In this document: positions 35,201-44,126 of the stretch, piece after piece
How positions within the stretch are numbered: position 1 is the stretch's first letter
How the letters are laid out: the number at the start of each line of letters is the position of its first letter
Assembly (NCBI RefSeq): GCF_000374565.1
Contig: NZ_KB894685.1
Coordinates: forward strand, 472,221 to 536,220
From: Siminovitchia fordii DSM 16014 = CIP 108821
GTDB taxonomy: Bacteria; Bacillota; Bacilli; Bacillales; Bacillaceae_C
Direction: 5' to 3'
Length of the DNA: 64,000 nucleotides
Position numbers and translations under genes: made by a program
The notes under the pieces: model-generated
Seen by the model: only the letters and a program-made list of their open reading frames with translations
Told to the model about the DNA's origin: nothing
The model's database searches: none

Positions 35201-35342
35201 CCACTACGGCAATCGGCGGGTTGATTTCCGGGATCAATTTGAGCGGAATTTTAAGCAACGAAACAACCCCAAGGATAATGACAAGGAACATTGTAACTAT
35301 CGTAAAAACAGGCCGTCTAATAGCAAAATTGCTTAAGTTCAC
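32262..35342 (-). CDS. swrC: RND family efflux transporter permease (SwrC-like)
   Basis: The protein has about 1026 residues. It starts with N-L-S-N-F-A-I-R-R-P-V-F-T-I, has the large extracytoplasmic loops expected after helices 1 and 7, and twelve membrane helices overall. The proton-relay helix 4 reads G-A-L-A-L-G-I-G-M-L-V-D-N-A-I-V-V-I-E-N. It is of the HAE family and resembles B. subtilis SwrC/YerP (1065 residues), needed for surfactin resistance and swarming. No periplasmic adaptor gene is next to it, as is usual for Gram-positive members that act alone. The start is a GTG at 35342 after AAGGAG. I saw no clear terminator between it and the TerC riboswitch region. Confidence 0.88.
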   Translation of the reverse strand: MNLSNFAIRRPVFTIVTMFLVIILGVVSLLKIPLKLIPEINPPIAVVVTTFEGASPTEVVEKVSKPLEANLSTLPGIKNVQSFSEEGSNLIVMEFTWSTLIDDVQNDILQRIDQTSVPSDASKPRLLKFDPSQFPVIQLSLKSDTDEESLKKLADQLTTELTRVEGVASVNVTGKLTEEIKITLAQDKLKKYGLSQSDIVHLIQANNISMPGETVLTGGKELTTRIISSLHSANEIEKLVIVSDPLSGDKIRIRDVAEVKKQKQNEGMITRTNELPSVLLSVLQESDANTANVSKDFQKELKKLLKKDQFKDIESDILFDQGDYIQMAIGNIASSLVIGGALAMLVLFLFLRNIKSPLIIGIAIPYSVIVTFVLMFFADFALNIMTLGALALGIGMLVDNAIVVIENIYRHLSMGKDPKTAAREGAVEVAGAITASTLTTVAVFLPVVFISGLLGQLFKEFAYTISFSLFASLFVALTVIPMLASRLLKKPGGDFEARRRRSKPMNFLDKTIRWSLRHRFFVLFTSLLLFVGGGLGLFTVGMQFLPPTDEGFFSINLELENGSAISETGKVVEAIESELKDEKIVDTYVSLIGSTQESSFQGTSKSNTAEIYIKLKPLDKRDHSVFEFVDGLKPKLEEKVEGIKKGTSIRFNVDAASGIAPQTLTFNVGDTNKARLDESSDKIFAALEKLKHVTDLSTSTSDKVDEIQITVDRDKALEAGLAPAQIATAVNDVTRGVQATQVISDNSDVYGVYVAYDEKITRNIDKLKTLLIKKPDGGYAELKDMAKIEIGSGPVEIQRINQQDSVEFTMKYDTATNIGDMSKKVEKTIADLNLPDETEVTFSGEKELLEDSINDMVMAFVLAIILVYIVMAAQFESFKYPFVIMFTVPLMVIGVTLALVIARIPLSIPALIGVIILAGIVVNNAIVIVDYINQRKEAGFSSYEALVISVKDRARPILMTALTTILGLVPLALGLGEGTEMNQPMGVAVIGGLISSTFLTLFVIPVVYSLFDPETRTMNTKKKYRE

Positions 35343-35476
35343 GAAATGAGCTCCTTTCGGAATTAAAGAACAATTTACTAACAGTTTATTATAGCAGTTT
35401 TATATGTTCAAAAAACGCCTCACAGGCAATAGAGAGCATTTTTAACACTTCTGTCACATTATTCAAAAAGAAATAA
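35343..35476. other. Short gene-free spacer before the RND gene
   Basis: It holds the RND ribosome site AAGGAG and an AT-rich stretch, but no frame or motif of note. Another gene-free part (35503-35679) between the prfC terminator and prfC likewise shows nothing recognisable. Confidence 0.4.
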
Positions 35477-35502
35477 GGAGAGCCTCTCTATTTAGGCTCT
35501 CC
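35477..35502 (-). terminator. Terminator downstream of prfC
   Basis: GGAGAGCC and GGCTCTCC form a perfect 8-bp stem. On the minus strand it is followed by TTATTTCTTTTT. It is about 180 bp past the prfC stop. Confidence 0.65.
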
Positions 35503-35679
35503 ACAATTTGATTCGTTCATTAGAAAAAATAGTGATCAAGTGATGTTTAAAGCAATACATTTCCGCCAGATTCAATCACGACAATCATAGCTGTGATTTC
35601 CCAGTAAAGTCCAGGATGGAGTATAATTAAACTTTATAATCATACTCTAATCCATCCATTTTGAGAAACCGTATCTTAT

Positions 35680-37257
35680 TTAATCAATCTCCATTGGGTC
35701 TTTCAGTTGAATTGATGGGTTTTTATCGGTGAACCAACGTAATGCAAATTCATTTTCAAAGAGAAATACCGGATTATCAAATCTGTCCTTGACAAGGAGG
35801 CTTCGCTGGCTGGACAGTGACTCGTCAATTTGATCGTCTTCAACCCACCTGGCAATCTTTGAACCCATTGGTTCCATGACCACATCTGAATGATATTCAT
35901 TTTTCATCCGGTGGACAAAAACCTCAAATTGGAGCTGGCCGACTGCACCAAGTATATAATCTTCCATGCGGTAAGTTTTGAACAACTGGACTGCACCTTC
36001 CTGAACAAGCTGATGAATCCCTTTATGAAAGCTTTTTTGCTTCATGACATTTTTTGCTGTCACTTTGACAAACAACTCAGGTGTAAATTCAGGTAGTTTT
36101 TCATATTGAATGATACTTTTTCCTTCGGCTATGGAATCTCCAATCTGGTATGTGCCAGTGTCATAAAGTCCGATGATGTCCCCGCTTACCGCCTTATTGA
36201 CCGTACTTCTATCATCGGCCAAAAATTGAGTGGACTGAGATAACTTAAATTGCTTTCCTGTCCTAGCAAGTGTAACCGACATCCCTCTTTCAAATTCGCC
36301 TGAACATATTCTGACAAAAGCGATTCTGTCACGGTGGGCAGGATTCATATTGGCCTGGATTTTAAAGACAAACCCGGAAAAACCCTCTGATGAAGGCTCG
36401 ATTTCACCGTTGCTTGACATCCTTGGCTGCGGTGGGGGCGCAAATTCCAAATACGTTTCCAGAAACGTCTGTATACCGAAAGTTGTCAAAGCACTGCCGA
36501 AAAATACAGGGGTCATAGTCCCTTTATTTAATTTTTCAATGGAAAATTCATTTCCTGCTTCGTCTAAAAGCAGAACTTCTTCAAGCGCCTGATCGTATAG
36601 AGCATTTTGTTTGATCGGATGATCTCCGATAATTTCTCCGTTATCATCTAAAGGAATGAAACGGCTGTCATCATCCGTCCGGAACTGTTCAATCCTTTTA
36701 TTATGGCGATCATAGATACCATAAAATTCTTTTCCCATGCCAATAGGCCAATTCATCGGATACGTTTCTATGTCAAGAACTTCTTCTATTTCTGCAAGCA
36801 ATTCAAGAGGCTGCCGTCCTTGCCTATCCAGTTTATTAATGAAGGTAAAAATCGGAATTCCGCGCATCCTGCACACTTTGAACAACTTGAGCGTCTGTTC
36901 TTCAATTCCCTTGGCTGAATCAATGATCATCACAGCACTGTCAACTGCCATCAACGTTCTGTACGTATCCTCACTAAAATCTTGGTGTCCTGGTGTATCA
37001 AGTATATTTATCCGGAAATCTTCATATTGAAATTGCATGACGGATGATGTAACAGAAATTCCACGCTGTTTTTCTATTTCCATCCAATCCGATGTTGCGT
37101 ATTTTCCGGTCTTTTTCCCCTTAACAGTCCCTGCATCCCGGATTGCACCGCCGAATAACAAGAGCTTTTCAGTCAATGTCGTTTTCCCGGCATCCGGGTG
37201 GGAGATAATTGCAAATGTTCTTCTGGAATCAACTTCTTGTGCTAAATGATTTGCCAT
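35680..37257 (-). CDS. prfC: Peptide chain release factor 3
   Basis: The protein has about 525 residues. The GTPase G1 box A-H/S-x-D-A-G-K-T-T is [13 protein letters not shown], and the G2/G3 boxes are R-G-I-S-V-T-S-S and [16 protein letters not shown]. The G4 box is N-K-L-D, and the RF3-specific domains II and III follow. RF3 uses GTP to release RF1/RF2 after termination. ATG 37257 is used (AAAGGA 8 nt upstream); a GTG directly before it is the alternative. It is monocistronic. B. subtilis 168 itself lacks prfC, but several other Bacillaceae carry it. Confidence 0.94.
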   Translation of the reverse strand: MANHLAQEVDSRRTFAIISHPDAGKTTLTEKLLLFGGAIRDAGTVKGKKTGKYATSDWMEIEKQRGISVTSSVMQFQYEDFRINILDTPGHQDFSEDTYRTLMAVDSAVMIIDSAKGIEEQTLKLFKVCRMRGIPIFTFINKLDRQGRQPLELLAEIEEVLDIETYPMNWPIGMGKEFYGIYDRHNKRIEQFRTDDDSRFIPLDDNGEIIGDHPIKQNALYDQALEEVLLLDEAGNEFSIEKLNKGTMTPVFFGSALTTFGIQTFLETYLEFAPPPQPRMSSNGEIEPSSEGFSGFVFKIQANMNPAHRDRIAFVRICSGEFERGMSVTLARTGKQFKLSQSTQFLADDRSTVNKAVSGDIIGLYDTGTYQIGDSIAEGKSIIQYEKLPEFTPELFVKVTAKNVMKQKSFHKGIHQLVQEGAVQLFKTYRMEDYILGAVGQLQFEVFVHRMKNEYHSDVVMEPMGSKIARWVEDDQIDESLSSQRSLLVKDRFDNPVFLFENEFALRWFTDKNPSIQLKDPMEID

Positions 37258-37354
37258 CACATAAATCCTTTCATTTCAATCTCTTTTTAATCTTATTCCT
37301 ACGGAAAGCGAATTGCAATCATCCATTTTTAAGACAATGGAATTCAAGCACCAA

Positions 37355-37389
37355 AAAAGCATTCACCGGATAGTCAAGTGAATGCTTTT
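37355..37389 (-). terminator. Terminator after the lactate/glycolate permease
   Basis: AAAAGCATTCAC and GTGAATGCTTTT form a 12-bp stem with an 11-nt loop. It lies 12 bp past the stop of the permease gene on the minus strand. Confidence 0.85.
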
Positions 37390-37400
37390 CCTTAGATATT

Positions 37401-39194
37401 CTATTTCACATCCTTTATCGACTCATCGGTTGCCGGAGCTTCCAACAAACTGGCACGCCTGTTGTTGGTTGCAATGATATAGATAGCAGCAAAAACAATA
37501 AGTAAAGCGATAACAGACCCAAGATTAAATAATCCTTTTTGAGAATACCAGACTATTGAGTAACCTATCGCCCCTGTAAACAAGGCGTAATAAGCAAATG
37601 GGAACAGCGTTTTCCGAATGACTGTACCTTCTTTTCCAAGGAGCCCTACAACTGCCGATGCCGCTACAACATTATGGACGCATATCATATTTCCGGCAGC
37701 TCCGCCTACTGACTGCAATGCAACTATCCAGGTGGGATCGACACCTATTTGCTTACCGACATCAAATTGGAAAAGCGAGAACATCATGTTGCTGACGGTA
37801 TTGCTGCCCGCGATAAATGCGCCAAGACCGCCAATGAAAGTGGCGAAGAATGGCCAAAATTCACCTGTAACCGCCGCTACTCCATTTGCCAGTTCTATCG
37901 GCATCCGCTCATACCCGGCAGCACCTCCTCCACTATTTAAAAACACTTGAACCATCGGCACCGTAAAAATAAGCGCAGTGGATGCAGCCAGTGCTGTTTT
38001 TCCGGATTGCACCCAAGCCCTCTTGTATGCGCTACCATTCATACCATGCAAAAAGTACGTAATGAAAGATACCAGAATGAAAATTGTACCGGGTGAATAA
38101 AGCGGCTGAAAGCTGGCCGTTATACCTGAGTCAAACATATTTTCGAAAGCAATGGTCCATGATTGGGTCCACTCAAGGAAGGGAAGTGATTTCACCCTTG
38201 TCAGTACAAGGAAAAGAGCAACAAGCACATAGGGTGACCAGGCCCTTATCATGCTCATCGAACCGCTTTTGTGAGCAATGTCCTTTATAACAACTTTTCC
38301 GGTCCACTCCGGATCCCAGTTCGATTCATCTTCAAAATCCCATGTTTCTTCCTTAGACGGCAGGAGAAATCCTTTTTTCGCTGCACTGACAACAATGATC
38401 AAGCCAATAAGCCCCCCTGTCATAGACGGGAATTCAGGTCCTAGTGTATTAGCTACAATAAGATAAGGAATCGTCATAGCAAAAGAGGCAAATAAGGCAA
38501 ACTTCCATACTTTGAGTCCTTCTGTGAATGATTTGCTTTTCCCGAAAAACCTGGTCAATAACGAAACAACAAACAGTGGAATCAATGTCCCGGCAATCAT
38601 GTGTAAAATGGCTGCCTTGCCGCCAATCATCGTTACCAGCTGAAGAAAATCATTGCTAATGCTTGGATCCGCCGATAAACCCGTTTGAATTCCGACCAAA
38701 ACAGGCGTACCGACCGCTCCGAATGTAACTGGGGTGCTTTGAATTACCATACCGGCCACAACGGCAGCCATTGCGGGAAAACCCAGACCTACAAGCAGTG
38801 GAACAGCCACCGCTGCCGGAGTCCCGAACCCAGCGGAACCTTCGATAAAAGAGCCGAACAGCCAGGCGATTATGATTACCTGTATTCTTCTGTCTTCCGA
38901 AATGTCAGTAAAACCTTGACGGATCGTTTTCATCCCGCCGCTTTCCTGCAGAGTGTTCAAAAGCAAAATGGCTCCAAAAATAATGTACAAAAGCGTAATG
39001 GCTACAATGACCCCATTAATGGTGGCAGCCGTGACATTCACCCCTGGAACCTTCCATACAAAAAGCGCCAGAACAATAGCTAAAACATAGGAAATAGGCA
39101 TTGCCCTGCTTGCGGGCCACCTGAGACCAACCAAGAATACACCTACGGCAATAATGGGCAAGAGAGACAAAATAGCAAGCAAACCTGTACTCAT
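37401..39194 (-). CDS. L-lactate permease (LctP family), probably lactate/glycolate uptake
   Basis: The protein has 597 residues and about 13 membrane helices. It has the LctP signatures [14 protein letters not shown] (about residue 115) and [12 protein letters not shown] near residue 155, and the later [15 protein letters not shown] block. The family transports lactate and, in E. coli GlcA, glycolate. It lies directly downstream of glcD on the same strand, separated by a strong terminator, and next to a full glycolate oxidase. Glycolate is therefore a good candidate substrate, with D- or L-lactate as the alternative. AGGGG precedes the ATG. Confidence 0.85.
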   Translation of the reverse strand: MSTGLLAILSLLPIIAVGVFLVGLRWPASRAMPISYVLAIVLALFVWKVPGVNVTAATINGVIVAITLLYIIFGAILLLNTLQESGGMKTIRQGFTDISEDRRIQVIIIAWLFGSFIEGSAGFGTPAAVAVPLLVGLGFPAMAAVVAGMVIQSTPVTFGAVGTPVLVGIQTGLSADPSISNDFLQLVTMIGGKAAILHMIAGTLIPLFVVSLLTRFFGKSKSFTEGLKVWKFALFASFAMTIPYLIVANTLGPEFPSMTGGLIGLIIVVSAAKKGFLLPSKEETWDFEDESNWDPEWTGKVVIKDIAHKSGSMSMIRAWSPYVLVALFLVLTRVKSLPFLEWTQSWTIAFENMFDSGITASFQPLYSPGTIFILVSFITYFLHGMNGSAYKRAWVQSGKTALAASTALIFTVPMVQVFLNSGGGAAGYERMPIELANGVAAVTGEFWPFFATFIGGLGAFIAGSNTVSNMMFSLFQFDVGKQIGVDPTWIVALQSVGGAAGNMICVHNVVAASAVVGLLGKEGTVIRKTLFPFAYYALFTGAIGYSIVWYSQKGLFNLGSVIALLIVFAAIYIIATNNRRASLLEAPATDESIKDVK

Positions 39195-39279
39195 ATTTGT
39201 ATTTTCCCCTTTCCTTCTGAATCAGTGCCCTTTCATGAGGTGATCTGTTGTTCCATACTACTGCAGTTGATCTATTAAA

Positions 39280-39311
39280 AAATATCTGTAAATGACCATT
39301 TACAGATATTT
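39280..39311 (-). terminator. Terminator after glcD
   Basis: A perfect 15-bp stem (39280-39294 with 39297-39311), built on ATATCTGTAAATG with a 2-nt loop. On the minus strand it ends in TTTTTT. It separates the glc operon from the downstream permease gene. Confidence 0.85.
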
Positions 39312-39326
39312 GATTGCCTTTTCATT

Positions 39327-40778
39327 TTATGCTTTTTTTAACTCCTGTTTAACCTCAGCACATTTCCCAGGTGTAGGAAATAGCTTCCCGGCATTTAGCA
39401 GATTGTCATGGTTGAAAACCTTTCTGATATCCGTCTGTGCCATTATTTCTTCATCGGTGAACACAAAACGCATCTCTTCTTTTTTTTCAATACCGACGCC
39501 ATGTTCACCTGTAATGGTCCCACCAGCATCTGAACATACTTTTAAACAGGCACTGCCCGCTTCGATGGCTTTCTCGACTTCTCCAGGGACACGGGAATCA
39601 AACAGTACGAGCGGATGAAGATTCCCGTCTCCCGCATGAAAAATATTCGCAATCCTTAATCCTGACTTTTGGCTGATTTCATTGATTTTACTCAAGACTT
39701 CCGGAAGCTTACTACGAGGAATGACACCGTCCTGAACAAGATAATCATGCGAGATGGCCCCCATTGCTCCAAATCCTGTTTTTCTGTTTGCCCACCATCT
39801 TTCTCTTTCTTCATCATTTTTTGCTGCCCTTACTTCCCTGACATTCCGGTTTCTGCATACTTCCAAAATTTGATTGACCTGCTCCTCTATACCTGCACGG
39901 ATACCGTCAACTTCAATTAATAGCAGAGCCTCTATATCTTTGGGATGGCCGACAGGAAACGCTGCAGCCTCCACCCCTTCAATCGCGATTTTATCCATCA
40001 TCTCAAGGGCAGCAGGCACGATGCCGGTCGAAATAATATCAGATACTGCCTGGCTTCCATCTTCAACCTTATTAAAATAAGCCAGCACTGTTTGCTTCGA
40101 TTCAGGATTTTTTAAAATTCTCACAGTAATTTTAGTAACAATACCAAGAGTGCCCTCAGATCCTGTCAGAAGCCCCAGCAAATCATATCCAGGTGAATCA
40201 GGGATTCCATTTCTTCCCATTTCGATCACTTCACCGTTCGGCAAAACAACTTCCAATCCCAATATATGATTGGTTGTCACGCCATATTTCAGACAATGTG
40301 CCCCTCCAGCATTTTCAGCTACATTGCCGCCGATTGTACAACAATATTGACTGGACGGATCCGGAGCATAATAATAATCCTTGTCAGAAACGGCATGCGT
40401 CAATTTCAAATTGATAAAACCCGGTTCAACTACTGCTCTTCTGTTTTCAAGATCGACACTTAACAACCTTTTCATCCTTGTCAGGCTGATGATCACTTCA
40501 CCGTTGATCGGAATGGCACCACCACTTAACCCCGTGCCTGCCCCTCTTGCAAGAAAAGGCAAATTATTTACGGAACAATATTTGACGACAGCAGCAACTT
40601 CTTCCGTATTTTGCGGAAAAACAACGGCCTTTGGCAAATGCTTTTGTATCGTAAATCCATCACAGTCATACGCAGCCAACTCTGCTTTTTTGTATAGGAT
40701 AGAATGGGGGCCGGAAAGGAGTTTTGCAAGATTATGAACATGTTTATCTTTTGTTTTGATGTTGTTCGCCACCTTCAT
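39327..40778 (-). CDS. glcD: Glycolate oxidase FAD-linked subunit GlcD
   Basis: The protein has about 483 residues. An FAD_binding_4 domain (R-G-A-G-T-G-L-S-G-G-A near residue 70, then S-S-Q-Y-C-C-T-I-G-G-N-V-A-E-N-A-G-G) is followed by an FAD-oxidase C-terminal domain with the metal/substrate histidines in H-A-G-D-G-N-L-H-P and G-E-H-G-V-G. GlcD oxidises glycolate or D-lactate as part of GlcDEF. ATG 40778 has GGGAG upstream and overlaps the glcF stop by 4 bp (ATGA), showing translational coupling. B. subtilis has the homologue YsfC. Gene order is glcE-glcF-glcD. Confidence 0.92.
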   Translation of the reverse strand: MKVANNIKTKDKHVHNLAKLLSGPHSILYKKAELAAYDCDGFTIQKHLPKAVVFPQNTEEVAAVVKYCSVNNLPFLARGAGTGLSGGAIPINGEVIISLTRMKRLLSVDLENRRAVVEPGFINLKLTHAVSDKDYYYAPDPSSQYCCTIGGNVAENAGGAHCLKYGVTTNHILGLEVVLPNGEVIEMGRNGIPDSPGYDLLGLLTGSEGTLGIVTKITVRILKNPESKQTVLAYFNKVEDGSQAVSDIISTGIVPAALEMMDKIAIEGVEAAAFPVGHPKDIEALLLIEVDGIRAGIEEQVNQILEVCRNRNVREVRAAKNDEERERWWANRKTGFGAMGAISHDYLVQDGVIPRSKLPEVLSKINEISQKSGLRIANIFHAGDGNLHPLVLFDSRVPGEVEKAIEAGSACLKVCSDAGGTITGEHGVGIEKKEEMRFVFTDEEIMAQTDIRKVFNHDNLLNAGKLFPTPGKCAEVKQELKKA

Positions 40779-42127
40779 TCCATCTCCCTGCTCTCTTTTT
40801 GATAGGCCCAATCTAATAACTGGACCGTATGAACAATTTTTTGATTGCGGCCGTACTTTTTGACTCCAAGCGCCATTTGCAGCATACATCCCGGATTGCC
40901 CATCGAAATCATCTCGACTTCGACTGGGACATTTTGCATTTTGCTTTGAAGGACTGCTTCAGCCATCCCAGGATTGGTAATATTATAAATTCCTGCGCTG
41001 CCACAGCATCTGTCGGCATTCGGCATGTGAACGATGTTTACTCCAGGAATATCAAGCAGAAGATCACGAGGTTCCTGCCATACTCCCTGTCCGTGAGCCA
41101 AATGGCAAGCATCATGATAAGTGATTGTCGTTTCAATTGATGCTTTTGGCTTATCGTAACCTGTATCATGAAGATATTTTGCAATATCAACCACTTTTGC
41201 CGAGAATTTTTCCGCACGTGTTTTCCATTCAGGATCATTTCGGAAAAGTTCATGGTACTCTTTCATCATGGAACCACAGCCCGCCGCATTGACAACAACA
41301 ATCTCCGCTTCTTCGAATGCTTCTATATTCTGCTTGGCAAGGTTTCTGCCCATATCCCTGTCGCCGGCATGGACATGAAGGGCCCCACAGCATGTCTGGT
41401 TCTTGGGTATTGTCACGTCATTACCATTTCGCGTCAGAACATTGATTGTCGATTCATTTACGTCCGCAAACATCACATCCATCACGCATCCGGTGAGCAT
41501 TGCAACTTCCGCTTTCTTATTTCTTTGAGCTTTTATCACTTTTTCGTTTTTATATTTTTTTCGGACAGGCTTTCCAACCTCCGGCATGATTCCTTCCAAT
41601 TCAGCCAAATGGTCTGGCAAGATTTTGCTTAACCCGGTTTTTCGCACCACTTTCTGAACACCACTCTTTTGATAAAACTTCAGCAGACTTCCAAGTGTGC
41701 TCATCCGGTCTGGATGAGGAAAAAGCTTTTCAAGAAATAATTTGCCAACTGATTTTTTCCAGCCTGTTAATGGCAATGCCTGTCTGATCTGTCCTCTTGC
41801 TTCTTCAATAAGACCGCCCACATTTACATCTGCAGGACATGCAGTTGTACACGCACGGCAATCCAAGCAGTCAAAAACCGGATCGATCAGTTCATCATTG
41901 ACTTCAAGCCGCCCTTCTGCAACCGATTGAATTAAATGCACCCTCCCTCTTGGAGAATGCTGTTCTTGGCCTGTAATTTCATATGTTGGGCAAGATTCAA
42001 GGCACATTCCGCAATGAACACAATCCGCCCACTTATTCGGGTCAGGCAGATCATTCCAGAGATAATTCCCCAAGTGCATCGTGGTACATGCCGGATCCAG
42101 ATTGGTCTCCTTTTCTGTTGTCGCCAC
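40775..42127 (-). CDS. glcF: Glycolate oxidase iron-sulfur subunit GlcF
   Basis: The protein has 450 residues. Two 4Fe-4S motifs (C-x2-C-x2-C-x3-C-P) lie near residues 36-46 and 85-96. Two CCG domains (Cys-rich, heterodisulfide-reductase-like) follow, seen as C-C-G-A-L-H and C-C-G-S-A-G-I-Y. GlcF passes electrons from the flavin subunits to the quinone pool. The B. subtilis homologue is YsfD. It overlaps glcD by 4 bp and follows glcE by 2 bp, so the three are one operon. Confidence 0.93.
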   Translation of the reverse strand: MATTEKETNLDPACTTMHLGNYLWNDLPDPNKWADCVHCGMCLESCPTYEITGQEQHSPRGRVHLIQSVAEGRLEVNDELIDPVFDCLDCRACTTACPADVNVGGLIEEARGQIRQALPLTGWKKSVGKLFLEKLFPHPDRMSTLGSLLKFYQKSGVQKVVRKTGLSKILPDHLAELEGIMPEVGKPVRKKYKNEKVIKAQRNKKAEVAMLTGCVMDVMFADVNESTINVLTRNGNDVTIPKNQTCCGALHVHAGDRDMGRNLAKQNIEAFEEAEIVVVNAAGCGSMMKEYHELFRNDPEWKTRAEKFSAKVVDIAKYLHDTGYDKPKASIETTITYHDACHLAHGQGVWQEPRDLLLDIPGVNIVHMPNADRCCGSAGIYNITNPGMAEAVLQSKMQNVPVEVEMISMGNPGCMLQMALGVKKYGRNQKIVHTVQLLDWAYQKESREME

Positions 42128-42129
42128 GG

Positions 42130-43449
42130 TTAAATCCCTCCCAAATATCTTTGTGGATTCAAAATATCATTTGGATCCACCGCTTTCTTGATACCTTCCA
42201 TCAAGAAAAAATAAGGAGGCTTCTCTCCCCATGAATCGATTTGCTTTCTTTGCTTAAACGGTAAATGGGTGACGGTTGCATATCCACCATACTCCTCTGC
42301 TTTTTGCCTCAATTGAAAGATTGCATCTGTCACCAAACTTTCTTCACCTTTTAAAACTGCCCGGCATAAGCCATGGCCCAATCCCCCATGAGATTGGATG
42401 GTCAATTGGTTCGGTGTTTCAAGCTTGATCGTTTCTTCTATCATATATAGCACGTCCATATTGACCACGCCGATCTTCATGGAAGCTCCAAAGTCATCTG
42501 AGGATTCATTGACCGTATTTTCATAAAATTGATTCCAAAACATTTGAGTCTTTTTATCCGAAAGCACAGTGATATCCGTACCGTCAGGCTTGATTTCCCT
42601 TAAATAATTTTCTTGATATAAGACTGAACTTTCCACATCTTCAAAGGCGATGGCCAATGTTCTGTTGTATCTCCCAGTCAACTTTTCAGCCATTGACGGA
42701 TTGAGCAATTCCAGCGCTACCGGCTCAAGCATCGAATCAAGCAATCGGATGGAAAATTTCCTGATCAGCTCCATGCTGCTATCCGGAAAAGATAGTAGAA
42801 TCAGACTCTCACACTTTGGCAGCGGCCTGAGTTTAAAGGTAATCTCCGAGAGGATGCCAAGTGTACCCATGGAGCCGATAAATAGTTTGTTCATATCATA
42901 TCCGGCCACATTTTTAACTACCTTCCCGCCAGTACGGATAATCTTTCCATCAGGATAAACAACTCTCAACCCAATAACCGAATCCCGTGCGGAGCCGTAA
43001 CCCAGCCTACGAGGTCCGCTGTCATTTGCTGAAATGACACCGCCGACCGTGGAGGATTCTGGAGTGAACGGGTCAATGGAAACCCGTTGATTAAATTGTG
43101 AAAGATATTTCTGGAGCTCGCCAAAACGGGTTCCAGCTTTCACAGTGACTGTCATATCACCAGGGACATGTTCCACGATACCGCTGTAATTTTTCAAAGA
43201 AAGTAGAATATCCGTATTTTCAATAAGGCCGCCATACCCTCTCTTCGTTCCGGCCCCCATGATCGAGACGGTTTGGCCGTTTTGGTTGGCGTAGGATAAT
43301 AGATTGGCAATTTCCTCCTCAACCTGTGGATATAGGACGATTTTGCCACCATTCCCAAGATAATGATCCACTTCCCCGGCTGCACGACGTTCTTCAGGGA
43401 TAATCGTCTTTAATTCTGATAAAATACTCGTTGCCGATATTGGACCCAC
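42130..43449 (-). CDS. glcE: Glycolate oxidase subunit GlcE (FAD-binding)
   Basis: About 439 residues with an FAD_binding_4 domain (G-A-G-T-K-R-G-Y-G-G near residue 65 and S-T-V-G-G-V-I-S-A-N-D-S-G-P-R-R) but a shorter C-terminus than GlcD, as in GlcE. It is a second flavin-binding subunit of glycolate oxidase. The start is odd. The first available codon is GTG at 43449, which overlaps the end of the GGGGAGG Shine-Dalgarno. A non-standard ATA at 43440 would be spaced properly. No ATG or TTG suits the N-terminus, so the start is uncertain. Confidence 0.88.
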   Translation of the reverse strand: MGPISATSILSELKTIIPEERRAAGEVDHYLGNGGKIVLYPQVEEEIANLLSYANQNGQTVSIMGAGTKRGYGGLIENTDILLSLKNYSGIVEHVPGDMTVTVKAGTRFGELQKYLSQFNQRVSIDPFTPESSTVGGVISANDSGPRRLGYGSARDSVIGLRVVYPDGKIIRTGGKVVKNVAGYDMNKLFIGSMGTLGILSEITFKLRPLPKCESLILLSFPDSSMELIRKFSIRLLDSMLEPVALELLNPSMAEKLTGRYNRTLAIAFEDVESSVLYQENYLREIKPDGTDITVLSDKKTQMFWNQFYENTVNESSDDFGASMKIGVVNMDVLYMIEETIKLETPNQLTIQSHGGLGHGLCRAVLKGEESLVTDAIFQLRQKAEEYGGYATVTHLPFKQRKQIDSWGEKPPYFFLMEGIKKAVDPNDILNPQRYLGGI

Positions 43450-43485
43450 CTCCCCATTAATAAAAAGGTATCCTCTTTTCTACAT

Positions 43486-43860
43486 TTAATCACTAAACCT
43501 ATCTATATTCAAGCAATTATTTGAATATACAAACTCTTTCACATTGGGAAAAACCTTGCAAAAAATGATGAGCAAGGTTTCGGTTTCTATCATTATTTGA
43601 GGATCCAATCGTTGAATTGCTTTTGAAATTTTTGTTTTAACTCCAAGTACAACAACTCCCATTATCATCCAGCCAATACCTACAATTTGTTCAATCTAAC
43701 CCATTACCGCCAATATATATGTGCCGACATAATACTGTGCAAATAAGATATGAGATTGGAGAAAAGTTTTGATATGCCGGATTAATGGTAACACCATCAC
43801 TTTTTCCTCATTCAAAAAGGCCGTTCTTCCTTCTCTCTCAATATGCTCATTTGTATTCAT
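43486..43860 (-). pseudogene. Small membrane-protein frame interrupted by an in-frame TAG
   Basis: From the ATG at 43860 one frame runs 54 codons to a TAG (43696-43698) and continues in the same frame for 69 more codons to a TAA at 43486. The two parts look like one protein: a charged N-terminus, a hydrophobic region that spans the stop (A-V-M-G-[stop]-I-E-Q-I-V-G-I-G-W), a second hydrophobic stretch, and a C-terminal segment with two Cys. No family is recognised. The ribosome site is weak (AGGA). Suppression or sequencing error cannot be excluded, but a decayed gene is the simplest reading. It lies between the glc operon and the first APC permease. Confidence 0.4.
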
Positions 43861-44090
43861 CATCGTCCTATCTATTATCTTATATTTAACTAATTTTATA
43901 ATATCTAATTAAATCGATGTTTCTATGACATAACCTATCCCATGATTATTTATTAAACCAACATTGTTCATTATATAGAAGTTTCCCATCCTTCCTATCA
44001 AACATTTTGATAACATGAATATTCTGAAATGATTGATTTTAAGTTGGCGGGGAACTACAATCGTACTTACAAGTTTGATAGCTGGTTTTA

Positions 44091-44104
44091 TGAATGCGCT
44101 ATCA
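44091..44104 (+). promoter_or_regulatory. cre-like site (CcpA) before the first APC permease
   Basis: TGAATGCGCTATCA fits the catabolite-responsive element consensus TGWNANCGNTNWCA with one mismatch. It ends 22 bp before the ATG at 44127, a position where CcpA could block elongation. The assignment is by pattern only. Confidence 0.5.
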
Positions 44105-44126
44105 ATTTATTTTAGGAGGTTATTAA

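Noticed and set aside
42812-42832. Partial match to the leader RNA core (CACTTTGGCAGCGG)
   Set aside because: It lies within glcE coding sequence, lacks the second half of the hairpin and has no terminator.
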